Of a stretch of 64,000 bases of DNA, positions 10,845-20,267 are shown in pieces. Source of the DNA: Brachypodius melanocephalos (taxonomy: Eukaryota > Chordata > Aves > Passeriformes > Pycnonotidae). The first letter of the stretch is position 1. Each line of letters starts with the position of its first letter. Location of the stretch: contig VZSR01000520.1 in the NCBI GenBank assembly GCA_013398615.1, forward strand, positions 29,431,604-29,495,603. The letters are read 5' to 3'. The notes beneath the pieces are model-generated. The model made no database searches and was not told the DNA's origin. It worked only from the letters and a program-made list of their open reading frames with translations. The position numbers and the translations under genes are program-made.

Positions 10845-11014
10845 ATCCAGCCCTGGGAAACGGCGCGTCTTATTCGTCTCTGTGTGGTTACTAACCTTCC
10901 CCCATCCCTCCCCTTCCGTGCTAGCACTCGCTCTCTCGCACACACACTTGTCTCTTTTCTTGAGCTCACGCGCACCCCCCTAGAGCCTCGGAAGCGACTC
11001 TCCTTTCTGCTAGC

Positions 11015-11035
11015 ATGGGTCCCCTGGCATCATGA
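11015..11035 (+). promoter_or_regulatory. uORF of 6 codons in strong start context
   Basis: The ATG at 11015 has A at -3 and G at +4 (AGCATGG), the best initiation context in the leader. It reads MGPLAS and stops at TGA 11033-11035, which overlaps the next uORF ATG. Its strong context predicts that many scanning ribosomes would initiate here, making it a likely translational brake on NRXN3-beta. Confidence 0.55.
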
Positions 11036-11097
11036 ACGTTGTTCTCTCTCCCTGGCTGGAATTCAGACTGCCCGTCTGTAGGTGTCTTGTGCCTTGA
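11032..11097 (+). promoter_or_regulatory. uORF of 21 codons ending 2 bases before the NRXN3-beta ATG
   Basis: ATG at 11032 opens 21 sense codons and a TGA at 11095-11097; two bases (CC) then separate it from the neurexin ATG at 11100. Its start overlaps the stop of the preceding uORF (ATGA at 11032-11035). Upstream ORFs in this position usually lower main-frame translation, or couple it to reinitiation or leaky scanning. Whether the peptide sequence matters is unknown. Confidence 0.55.
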
Positions 11098-11099
11098 CC

Positions 11100-11343
11100 A
11101 TGCACCTGAGAATAGACCCCAGCATTTGCCCGGGACGCCGCCCCACCTGGACCCTGTGGATGTGCTCCCTCTTTTGGGGATGTATCGTCAGCTCTGTGTG
11201 GAGTTCCTCTAACGTGGCTTCTTCTGCCTCCTCTTCCTCGTCTGTTTCTCAGGCTCAGTATGAGCATCACTTCCACGGCAGCAAGCACCACTCTGTGCCT
11301 ATCTCTATCTACCGCTCCCCTGTCTCCCTCCGAGGAGGACACG
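11100..11343 (+). CDS. NRXN3: Neurexin-3 beta, first coding exon (beta-specific), partial CDS
   Basis: Encodes the N-terminal 81 residues of beta-neurexin-3, a single-pass presynaptic adhesion protein whose one LNS domain binds neuroligins, LRRTMs and cerebellins across the synapse. The match rests on recognising the family. Residues 1-15 are Arg/Pro-containing. Residues 16-34 (TWTLWMCSLFWGCIVSSVW) form the hydrophobic signal core. Residues 35-50 are Ser-rich, and HHFHGSKHHSVPISIYRSP followed by SLRGGH is the neurexin beta/LNS junction. SSVWSSSNVAS after the signal core points to NRXN3 rather than NRXN1 or NRXN2. The start is the ATG at 11100 in ACCATGC context; an in-frame TAG at 11079-11081 excludes any upstream extension. 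The reading frame runs on past 11343, but neurexin homology stops after GGH, where G|GTGGGT gives a phase-1 donor. That fits the family junction, where the G begins an Ala codon. The remaining LNS, stalk, membrane and PDZ-ligand exons lie outside the window. Confidence 0.94.
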
Positions 11344-11349
11344 GTGGGT
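11344..11349 (+). other. NRXN3: 5' splice donor of the beta-NRXN3 exon
   Basis: The sequence CACG|GTGGGT sits exactly where homology to neurexin-3 beta ends, and leaves one base of the next codon (phase 1). It departs from consensus at exon position -2 (C) and has G at +3 and +4, so it is a moderate donor. A long G-run lies 87 bases downstream. Confidence 0.85.
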
Positions 11350-11429
11350 TCCCACTCTTGTTTCTTTCTAACCTTTTTGCAGAGCAGTTGGAGCAGCAGA
11401 GGGAATTCAGGGACGATGGCTGTGTCTCC

Positions 11430-11447
11430 GGGGGAGGGGGGGGGGGG
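11430..11447 (+). promoter_or_regulatory. Intronic G-run (G5-A-G12) near the donor
   Basis: Five G, one A, then twelve G, 87 bases inside the intron. G-runs just downstream of a 5' splice site often bind hnRNP H/F and help donor choice, and this one could also form a quadruplex. It may also be a length-variable or sequencing-error-prone site. Confidence 0.5.
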
Positions 11448-11519
11448 TTCTCCCTGCCCCTCATATTGATGCCGTTAGCTCCCCTCCCCATTAACCCTGC
11501 ACTCCTCCCCTGCCCCCTT

Positions 11520-11900
11520 CCCGAGCAGAGCCTGGGGCTGAGAACGCACCGCTTCGAGAGCGCACTTTGCCGGCGGTGTGGTCCAGCAGGAATGAGGGTG
11601 GGGACCGGAGCGGGCTGGGGTCGCTCCGTGTCAGACGGCAGCGCCGAGTAGCTCGGGACGGCGGAAGGGCATCCGCTCCTGTCCCGCCGGGATCCTGCGA
11701 CGGGGAATCACTAACTCCCTAGCTTGTAGCGGCTGACATGGTCATTGCAGCAGCGCATCTTCCCCGCCGGCCACCCTCGTTTCACGGTCGCCCAGCTGCG
11801 GGAGGGCCGGCCGGGGGCTTGGGGAATTGCCGCCGCCGCTCCTCCCCTGCCTGCGCGCTCGCAGCGTTCCTGTGTGAGAATAGAAAGGGGCGTACAAAGG
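11520..11900. promoter_or_regulatory. Second CpG-rich cluster in the first beta intron
   Basis: CpG density rises again after the exon (for example around 11545-11720 and 11755-11870), with CCGCCGGCC and GCCGCCGCC blocks. It probably extends the promoter CpG island into the intron. No coding homology was recognised in the frames crossing it. Confidence 0.55.
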
Positions 11901-13765
11901 AAAAGGCGAGGTCTCATTCCTGCTCCTGGCTTCCTGCTTGGTACCTGGTAGTGTCCTCCTGGGAAACTCTGGGGCAGGAAATAGTAGGGAGTAGGTTTTC
12001 ACTCTGACAGCAAGGGAGAAGGGGAAGAGGATGTCTGAGAGATGCCAATAGGGAATGAGAGGGCCAGCATTGTGCCCCTGAAATGCTGGACAATGCTTAG
12101 CAGCTGGACCTACACAGCCTCTTACTCAGCTCTCTAAAGTCTCTCTACCCTGACAGGAGTTGGCCTAGGCCTGTCTGACATGGAGACTCTCCCTGAACCT
12201 TCTCCAGTCTTCTGTCCTTGTCCCTTAGCTTCTGTTTTCAGTCATATCAGCTGCGAGAGGGAGGCAGGCCAAGGCCTGGCCTTTCCCTTCAGGGCTGCAG
12301 GTCAGGGTCAGGTCTGGCCTTCCATCACAAGAGTATTCACCTAGAGATTCACATTTGTGCAGGGCCAGAAGAAGAAGAGCCAGTATCAGAAATGAGGCAG
12401 AGGAACACTTTGAAGAAGAGGGAAGGGAAGGAAGGAAGAGCTCGGGCACAATTGGCCGAAATGCCGCATGACATTGGCTGCAGCAGGCACTATGAGGATG
12501 TGCTGGCAGGGCTGTGATGGTTACATGGATATTGAAACCTGGAGCACCCCAGATACGTGCTCAGATGACCAGCAGAGCAGTCTGAAGGGTTCAAATGGCA
12601 CAGCAATGAATGGACCTGCAATGAAATCTCTGGGTACATTGGCAGAAGTGTCAAAGAAGCTCAGTAGTGCAGGTCTGAGCAGAGGCGCGTTGGAGAGGGA
12701 AAGGGCTCAGGAACACAGCCAGGAGGCAGATGCTGCAGGTCACGGCTGAGCACCAGCGAAGCAGGGCTGTGCTGGCAGGAGGTGCTCTGGCAGAGCTGCT
12801 GGAGGGCATTGGAAGAGGGTGACAGGGAGCTCTGCAAGGTAGGTCGTCAATGCTCTGGCAGTGCGGGAGGGGGAGCCCAGGGCACTGCAGAGCAGCACTG
12901 TGCTGCAGAGGTGAGGACTCAGGACTGAAGTGGCAGTGGGCGCAGTAGGTTGAGGGGGAGGTGTTCAGCCATCTCTGCAGACACAGGTGGCACTATCCTT
13001 TCAGCCTATCAAACTCCCACTTCTCCAAAGTTCACATCCATCCTAAAATGCAAGAGAAACATTCAGGCCCCACACGGAAAGGGAACCAATGCCATGCAAG
13101 ACCATCTGTTAAGCACCACCCATGTGAATCTCAGTTACGGGTTATTAATCACTAGCAGCAGGAGCCCTGTTATTTGCAGCAATGCTTGAGGACCATGTGA
13201 GAGAGTCCCTGTTGTGCTAAAGTGAGAAATATGAGGGACCAGCCAGTCACTGCTGCAAAGGGTTTTCAACAGCCCAGCTTCTGTAGCTTAGTTCTGTGTT
13301 GAAAGGGGATAGCAAAGTCTGGCTTGTGGGTCACTTGTGAGGAAAGGAGAGAAGGATGTCATAAAATGTGATAGCGTTTGGCTTTGTTGTAAAAGTCAAG
13401 CAGTAGTCTGTGAGAGTCCACAGTGTGTTTTCTGGTCAAGAAATGATAGCTTTGTTCTCCTTGATGGCTTTTCCATCTGCCCTGAAAGTCAAGCAAAGCC
13501 TCATTTAAGAGCCAGGAGCAAAAGCAGTTATCAGCTTCAGTGAGAAACAAGCATTTTTTCGGTGTCCCCATTGCGGAAAGGAATCAAGGGAAATAGAGAG
13601 CTCAGGGAGCTCAGGCTAGTGCATAAGTCAGTGTGAGTTGTTTAGGTTTTTTTGTTTTTTGGGGTTTTTTTTCTTTCCTCATCATGCTGTGTAGCAAAGC
13701 TGTCATGAAACCCCCCCTTGGCCACGAATAAGGGGGTGAATAGGGTAGGCAGAGAGAGGTGGATT

Positions 13766-13800
13766 GAGAGAGAGAGAGGGAGAGAGAGAGAAAGAAGAGA
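13766..13800 (+). repeat. (GA)n microsatellite, imperfect
   Basis: GA units interrupted by GGG and AAA, followed by AGAAGAGACCACAGAGACAG. Homopurine on the plus strand. Confidence 0.9.
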
Positions 13801-16800
13801 CCACAGAGACAGCTGGTCTTGGAAACATGCATGGTTTATTTTTGTGTGTTCTTTCACTGTTGCACAACAGAGGCCCTTGGAAGTTGGATCTGTAACAGTG
13901 TTGAGGAGTCAGATTCCAAGGAGGCTGTGCACTCCCTGTGTTTCCTGGGATTTTGATTATTTGTTTTTCCTAAGAGGGAAATAAGAAATTCCCCTAGAGG
14001 TAAATAAGAAATTCAGGCTGCCCTGCTTGGTGGCTACGTTAATACAGGTTTTGAAAGGAATCGGATCAGGATCATGCCCACCCTGCTGTGTTGTCTTCCA
14101 GCCCCACAGTGCTGTCCACTGAGACTCAGTCTTGTATTTAAACATATTTTCCTTTTTTCTCCTACATCCTAGTGGATTTCAATCTGTTTGAAGAAGCAAA
14201 TTACTATCTAGCACAGAGGAAAAATAAATGTCTCATGAGCAGTGAACACTTGTTTGAAGTCTGTGTCTAGTGCTCTTTTAAAATGAGTGGAAAACCTTCT
14301 TGTAGCTTACCTTGAGCAGGACTGGACCCAGATCTGGCAGTTGCTGCTGTGCTGGTGTTCTGAGAGTTAATTCTGAAATCACCGACCTGGTGCTTTACGG
14401 TAGTTGGGCTGCAACTGGAAAATGCAAAACTTGGCACAGCACATCTTTCTCAAGGAGAAAGTCTTTCTAACAGGTTTACCTCCTTGTCAGCAGGGGAGTG
14501 AGCCTGGCCAGGCAGGCGACATCAGCAAGTTAGAACAAATCTTTTTTCCATGTGAGGGCCTTCCTTGACGAGCAGAATCTTTATCCCTGAGTAATAGGAT
14601 GGGAAACCCTTGATTCCTTTTCATTTCACTAGGGGCTTGTGGAACCGAGGGAGGAACAAAGTTGGGGCTGTGTTTATTGAAAGTTCACACGTGCTGGATC
14701 CTGCTGTCTCCCCTGGGCTATGTAGCGCCGTGCTGGGTCAGCTGCTTTACCGGATCCTGCAGCAGTGACTTCACAGCCCCTCTTTCCACATCCTCATTGC
14801 CTCAGCTGATGAATAATGTGTGCCTCTGGTTGACAGATAAAATGAAGGGATTTGTGTGTGTTTGGTCTTGGTGATGAATTAATTAATTTGCTTTCTCTTT
14901 TTCTCCTCCAGCTGTTTGTTCTCTGGCTGTCCTTAATGGCTGTGGAGCAGGGGTGCACAGAGGCAATGTGTGATGCATTGTGCAGATTGCCCCTGCGTGC
15001 AGGGACTGCTCTGCAGCTATGGGAGCAATGGTGGGCACAGGATAGTTTCTCTTAATTTTCACTTTGTTGGGCTTAGGCTACCCCATGTTGTTGCACTAGT
15101 CATAGGAAAAAGTGTAGGTCTGTTGTGAGGACTGGTAGTGAGCAATCATCAGATCTTGTAAGTATAACTCTCAGGCCTGAATCAGTTCTTAGAAGTTCTG
15201 TTATTTATATGAAGCATTTCTTTCTCTTACATCTCTTTTAAAATCAGCAAATGAGAGTGAATGCTTGGATGAATCAAGTGAGTGTTTCCATAAAATAGGC
15301 AGGTATTCTGCAAACCAGCGTCAAAGATTGCCACACACAGCTCTAGGGTGTACCCTTTTTAAAATACATGTCTTTGCTACTCCTCCAATGTGATCTATTC
15401 CTTGTCTCAAGATTTTATGTTCTTTCAATCCTGCCTTTTATGATAGGCAACAAATTCACCATACTTGGCACTGCCCATTCCCCAGCACAAAGCAGGACCT
15501 TTCGTGGTCCTCCTTCACCAGGAGATTACTTTGAGCAAAGATTGGTAGCTTTAACAAAATGGACAAAATTGCTCTGTAGAGAGCAGTCAGCGATCCAGCA
15601 GAATGAACTTCACTCAGAGCTGAAATTTGAGGTTGCAATTAAGTTCTACAAAGGTGAAAATCTAGGAGTCTGTCTACTTTCTGTGGCTTGCCTCTATTCT
15701 CATATCAACAATGAAGCCTAGTTTTTTGGCAAAGACTACTGCTGCTGTGTGCCTGAATGTTTACATTCCCTTACTCAGAGATACTAACAATGATAAATTA
15801 TTTTTAAAGGAAATCTCCTTAAATTATCTCAAGCTGGCTATCCAGAAATCAAAGCATCCAAACTCACTCACTTGGTGTTTTGAGTGATCATAGCTGGGCT
15901 TTTCCCTCCCTGTGCTGACTCTATAGCTCTTCTGAGAAAGCACAGTATTCAGCAGTTGAACACAGAAAAAAATTGTGTTCAACTACTATATGTACAAAGG
16001 TATGTACAAAGATTGTTTCCTCAAAATGGTGTGGCTATTTGACTTAATCCTTTGCATGATTTTCTATGAAACAATTCCTAATCAAGTGCTTTGAGTTCTC
16101 ATTTTGTGCCCTGTATTAACTATTCACAACTAGGAATAGTTTGCATTGATCTCCAGAACTGATGTTAAAGTCTGTTCACCTGATACTTGTTCTTAGGAGA
16201 TCCCAATGATCTTATGAGATCTGGAACATGAGAAACGTATTGTTGAACCCTGTCAGTCTTATTTAATATATGTCTCTGTGCTCTTTGAAACGTTGCTCAT
16301 ACCTACACTGCTGAAGATACAGTCTCCTAAGACATATAAAAAGCCTCCTCTGAAAGCTACTTTGTGCTTGCTCAGTATCTCATAGCAAATTTTGCAAAAG
16401 GGAGAATGCTAGAACTAGTCAGAATTAGATCAGAGCTTTCTTCCTCCTTGTATTTCCTTTGCAATTTAGATTGGGGAGAGGTTTATTTTCTTTATTGTTT
16501 CTGCTTTTGGGTTATACAGCCCTGACTTTTTAAGCAACTGCTTGAAAAGCACATTCTGCTGCAGAGGTGACTATATTTCAAAGACAGATGAAGGATTCTG
16601 CTGGATGCTTTGTATGGGCATTGATGTTGTAAAGAATATATGGTTATGTGACATCACCTATGTAGTCAGAATGGTGCAAAATGAGAATGTTACCTTTTAT
16701 GGTATTTTTACAGTTAAAAGTATAAGGTTTTTTTTTCCTTAATAATTCTGGCTAGTTTTTCTTGTTTTCTTTTTCCTTCTCTTCCTTTGCCATGGCATGA

Positions 16801-17147
16801 AAATATATGTTTGAACAGTGTTACGACACTGGGTTATTATATACGGTGCTGCTGGGAGCTCCAAATTCCTTGCACATGTTACTAGAAGGAGGAAAATGCA
16901 CCTAGGTCATGTAATGTGGCAATACTGACAACAACAGAATAGTCTCCAGCTGGTGGTGGGGAAGTTCCATGGTTTGCCATACCAAAGGTAACCAAATAAA
17001 GAGCTGGAACTTCTAAGTGCAAGGAGTATCTGCAAAGTACAGAGGATGACCATTCTTCTATTTTTGTCTTTTGCATGTGCTGTGCTTTAAGACCAGATTT
17101 CTGTGTAGTTGCCCAGGATGACAGTCCTGTGCTGATTGGCTGCCTTG

Positions 17148-17230
17148 TGGTGGTTTTGTTTGTTTGTGTTTTGAGTTTTTGTTTGTTGTTGGGTTTTTTG
17201 TTTGTTTGTGGTTTGTTTGATTTTTTTTGG
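17148..17230 (+). repeat. TTTG/T-rich low-complexity tract
   Basis: Irregular GTTT and TTTG units with a GGG interruption and a T8 end. Almost free of C and A, like the tract at 6.5 kb. Confidence 0.8.
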
Positions 17231-17344
17231 ACTTGCTATTGCAGTGGTCTTTAATAACTATAAAAGGTCATTTGTACTAGCAAAAAAAACCCCAAAGGAT
17301 GTTTTCATGTCTTCTGTATAACTGCTGTACACAAAACAACATGC

Positions 17345-17520
17345 AGTTGACCGATGGCTCTGATTTGTTGTATGACCTTGACAAGACATTATTTACTTTC
17401 TGATTTGTTTTCTTCATCTGTGAAATGAAGAGAAAACCCTTTTTTTACCTAGGTGAGGAGAGCAGTTGTGGTGCATCCGTGTGCTTTGAGATCCCTGGCA
17501 GGGAGCCATAGAAATGAATG
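17345..17520 (+). mobile_element. MIR/CORE-SINE relic (MIR1_Amn-like), nearly full core plus tail
   Basis: TTGTATGACCTTGACAAGAC, then TTCTTCATCTGTGAAATGAA, is the MIR core order. After an interval the tail GTGCTTTGAGATCCCTGGCA and GCCATAGAAATGAATG matches the amniote MIR 3' end (cgctttgagatcct...ctatagaaatg). It is an ancient element on the plus strand. Confidence 0.65.
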
Positions 17521-18532
17521 AAACCCCAGTAGTCCTCTTCAGGCTTTAGATGTCAGAGAGCCTTAAACGAGCAGCCTGCTTGCATCTCTTCTTGAAGGAC
17601 AAGCAAGACACCTTCAAATTCTGAACGTAGGTCCTAGTAGTGTTTTCCCTTATGACTTTAAAGCCTGGACAGGCTCTAGTGCCAAATCCCAGCACTGGTG
17701 TTTCTGAAGGAGCAGGAGAGCATTTTGGCAGAGTGCTGGCTGTGCCAAACTCCAGGGAGCCACTGGAGCCAGGGACCTGTGATTCACCATGGCTCTCTCA
17801 ACACTCTTGCATATTACTTCTCTTGCTTTGTGTGTGTGTGTATTGTTTTTGCAAATTAAAACAACTCCTTATATCCCTGGGTGACTTTCCCCAGAACTAT
17901 GAATTTAAAGTACTTCCGAAACTGTCTTTTAGAATTTGAATATAATTATATGCTTTGGGTGTAAATTGTGGTTTTTGCTACATAAGAAACCAGTGGAAAT
18001 GATCTGCCTGTTCCTGTAGTTTACAGATTATACGCTTTATATCTGGGGATGTATATTTAGGCTGCTTTTCTGTATGGTGTATTAAGATGAAAATGAAGTT
18101 ACTGTGAGCTACAGTGGTTGCAAAACATGAATAGTGGGCCTGATAAAGGACATTACTAAATTGATCCAGTGCTATGTTGTAGTTTATCATCTCTTAGTTT
18201 GGCATCTTTCATCTTTTTGCATTCTTGATGCGGGGCAGAAGAGGGGAAAGTGTTTTACAATCTACAGAGGGTCTTGTGTCTGCAGAAGCTCAAGGGACAG
18301 GGTGAATGAGTCAGAAAGATGTAAAAATATTGCTAAAAAAAGACCTTTTACTTATTCTATGACTATCACGTGGTAAAAAATGAGGGAAGACTCTTTTCCA
18401 GAGGGCTCAGGAAGAGACTACCATCTACCATCACTTTAGTCAGCAGCCCAGGCTCCATTCAATAACTTCAGAGGGAATCAGAGTCTGTGCTATCCTTGGA
18501 ACTTGATTTTGAATTTAGAATAAATTCAGCAT

Positions 18533-18592
18533 ATTAATCAAGTCAAAATATTGGAATTATTAATCTACATTAATCAGATCAAATTACTGGAA
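18533..18592 (+). repeat. Imperfect 24-base tandem duplication, 36-base period, TAAT-rich
   Basis: Copies at 18533-18556 and 18569-18592 share 20 of 24 bases; both begin ATTAATCA and end TGGAA. Each carries homeodomain-type TAAT cores. Confidence 0.75.
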
Positions 18593-20228
18593 GGGGTGGG
18601 GAGGTGAAGTTTGGATTTTTTCCAAAAGTTCGATCTTTAACAATGTGCTGCATGACAAGGACTGATTTTCTGGACATGTTTGGTGAACACTTTGTTTCCT
18701 TGCTCATCTGCTGCACTGCCCAGCTGGGGTTTCTGTGGCTTCCTCTCATGGTTGGATCCTGCAGTTACAGCAGCCTGCTGCTCCTGCTCTAGCTGTGGAG
18801 ACTCCAGCCAGAGGAGACTTTACAAGAGTGACACCTGGAAATATTTCTGTCTAGCTGGTTCTACATGTTTGCTGTCTCAGCTACCAATGTTTCAGTGCAC
18901 AAAAGTCCTCCTTTTCTGATGAAGACTTCGACCGTGGGCATGAGGACAAAGTAGCAGAGTATGAAATTCCCTGAGTAGCGTTGGGAAGTCAGCTACAGGG
19001 TGGTTAAGATAATAGATACAATAGACCTGAAATTGTTGAAATTTAAGTGTTTCCAAAGAAGAGAATTTTACAAAAATAGAAAAAAGAGAAAAAAAGAAAG
19101 ACCTGGTTAATTTTATTTGGTTGTTACATTGACTGGACTACACAGAGAAAATGGGTTCTGCCAAGGTCTCTACTTGACTTTTACTCTGTAAAGATTCTCA
19201 CTGCCTGATTTAACACGTAGGAATTCCTGTGTTTATTGCATTAAGGCCTTTACGTTTTGTAACTTCCTGAGTTATGGTGGTCATCTGAGACAGTTTCCAG
19301 AGACTGAGACACTCCAAAGACTATTGGGGCTTGCAGTTATATAGGCATGTTTTCTTTACTTACAAGCACTGTGGTGGATCTTTTAGTATCTGGTGAAATG
19401 AAAGTGGAAACAGTAGGTGGAAACCTGAGATTTCTCTCTTTCCTTTATTTGTTCTTGATTTACTTGCCTATGGGTAGCTTATCTCAGCTTTTCTCATATT
19501 CTGATTATGCTACTGATGATGATGATGTTCTGTGCTTTCACAGGAGAGTTTGTCATTCACTGACGTTCACTGAATATAATGTTTAGGAGTGCTGGTGGCC
19601 TGGATAGGACCTAGAGTGATCCTCAGTTTATGTGGCCTACATCCACTCATGTGCTTGTGTAATGTGTCTGGAGGGTGACCTCTGCTCCCCCAATGTCATC
19701 TGTTCTTTGTCGTTTAGTAATGAATGCCAGAGCTATTCTAAGTTTCCCTGATCTTGCTCCCCTGTCTACAGTCCAGCATATTTCTGTCAGTGTAAGTTTG
19801 GAAGATACTGATGGCTTTGAATGCCTTTTCACTTTTTATTATCTCACCAAGGAGCCTGCTCTCCTTCCTGGCCCCTCATGCATTCAGAGGCAGTTCATTA
19901 GAGGCAAAAGAAAGACAAAGAAATTAATTTTCCTTGAGAAATGTATTCAGCACCTTATAGAGGCTTGAAGAAAAGAAACAGAGCAAATAATTCTTACTAA
20001 CTTATTTTCAAACTTTTTTTTTTCCCATTGGAGAATCTGGAGACAAAAATTGTCTGTGCCCTACAAACATCCATTTACCTTGTAACTTATTTTTCTGACA
20101 CTAGGCACTATGAACATGCCAGGATTGCAGTAGGCTGGAACAGAATAAGGTGATGTAGGTGCCTGCCCTTCAGAATTGATGTGCATTTGCTTAGTATAAA
20201 AATAATGTATCTTGTAACCAAATATCAA

Positions 20229-20267
20229 GGTGGCAAATTCTACTCAGATGGCAGGGTGGCAAATTCT
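20229..20267 (+). repeat. 13-base direct repeat GGTGGCAAATTCT, 26 bases apart
   Basis: Exact copies at 20229-20241 and 20255-20267. Probably a small local duplication. Confidence 0.8.

Larger units (their letters stand above)
10340..11099 (+). other. NRXN3: Predicted 5' leader (5' UTR) of beta-NRXN3, start uncertain
   Basis: Sequence between the putative core promoter and the ATG at 11100. If unspliced it holds a (GT)n tract, an A-rich block and six short upstream ORFs. A strong acceptor-like pyrimidine tract ending in TAG at about 10659-10682 (TTATTTCTTCTTTTTCGTTT then TTAATAG) means a spliced leader is possible. The left boundary given is a guess, because the transcription start is not visible in sequence. 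Confidence 0.5.
11350..17344 (+). other. NRXN3: First part of the beta-NRXN3 intron
   Basis: After the CpG-rich start the tract is fairly G+C-rich to about 13.0 kb (purine-rich 12400-12950, no homology recognised) and then becomes AT-rich. It holds a GA microsatellite at 13766-13800, a 13-base direct repeat (13979-13991 and 14002-14014), a good cryptic acceptor at 14911, and T/G-rich sequence at 17148-17230. No exon is supported. Confidence 0.7.

Noticed and set aside
11082..11099. N-terminal extension of the NRXN3 frame from GTG at 11082
   Set aside because: It uses a GTG start; vertebrate initiation and family homology both begin at the ATG at 11100, and a TAG precedes 11082.
11344..11651. 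Coding continuation of the neurexin frame past 11343
   Set aside because: Neurexin homology stops exactly at the GT donor and the downstream residues (poly-Gly, Pro-rich) are unlike LNS sequence.
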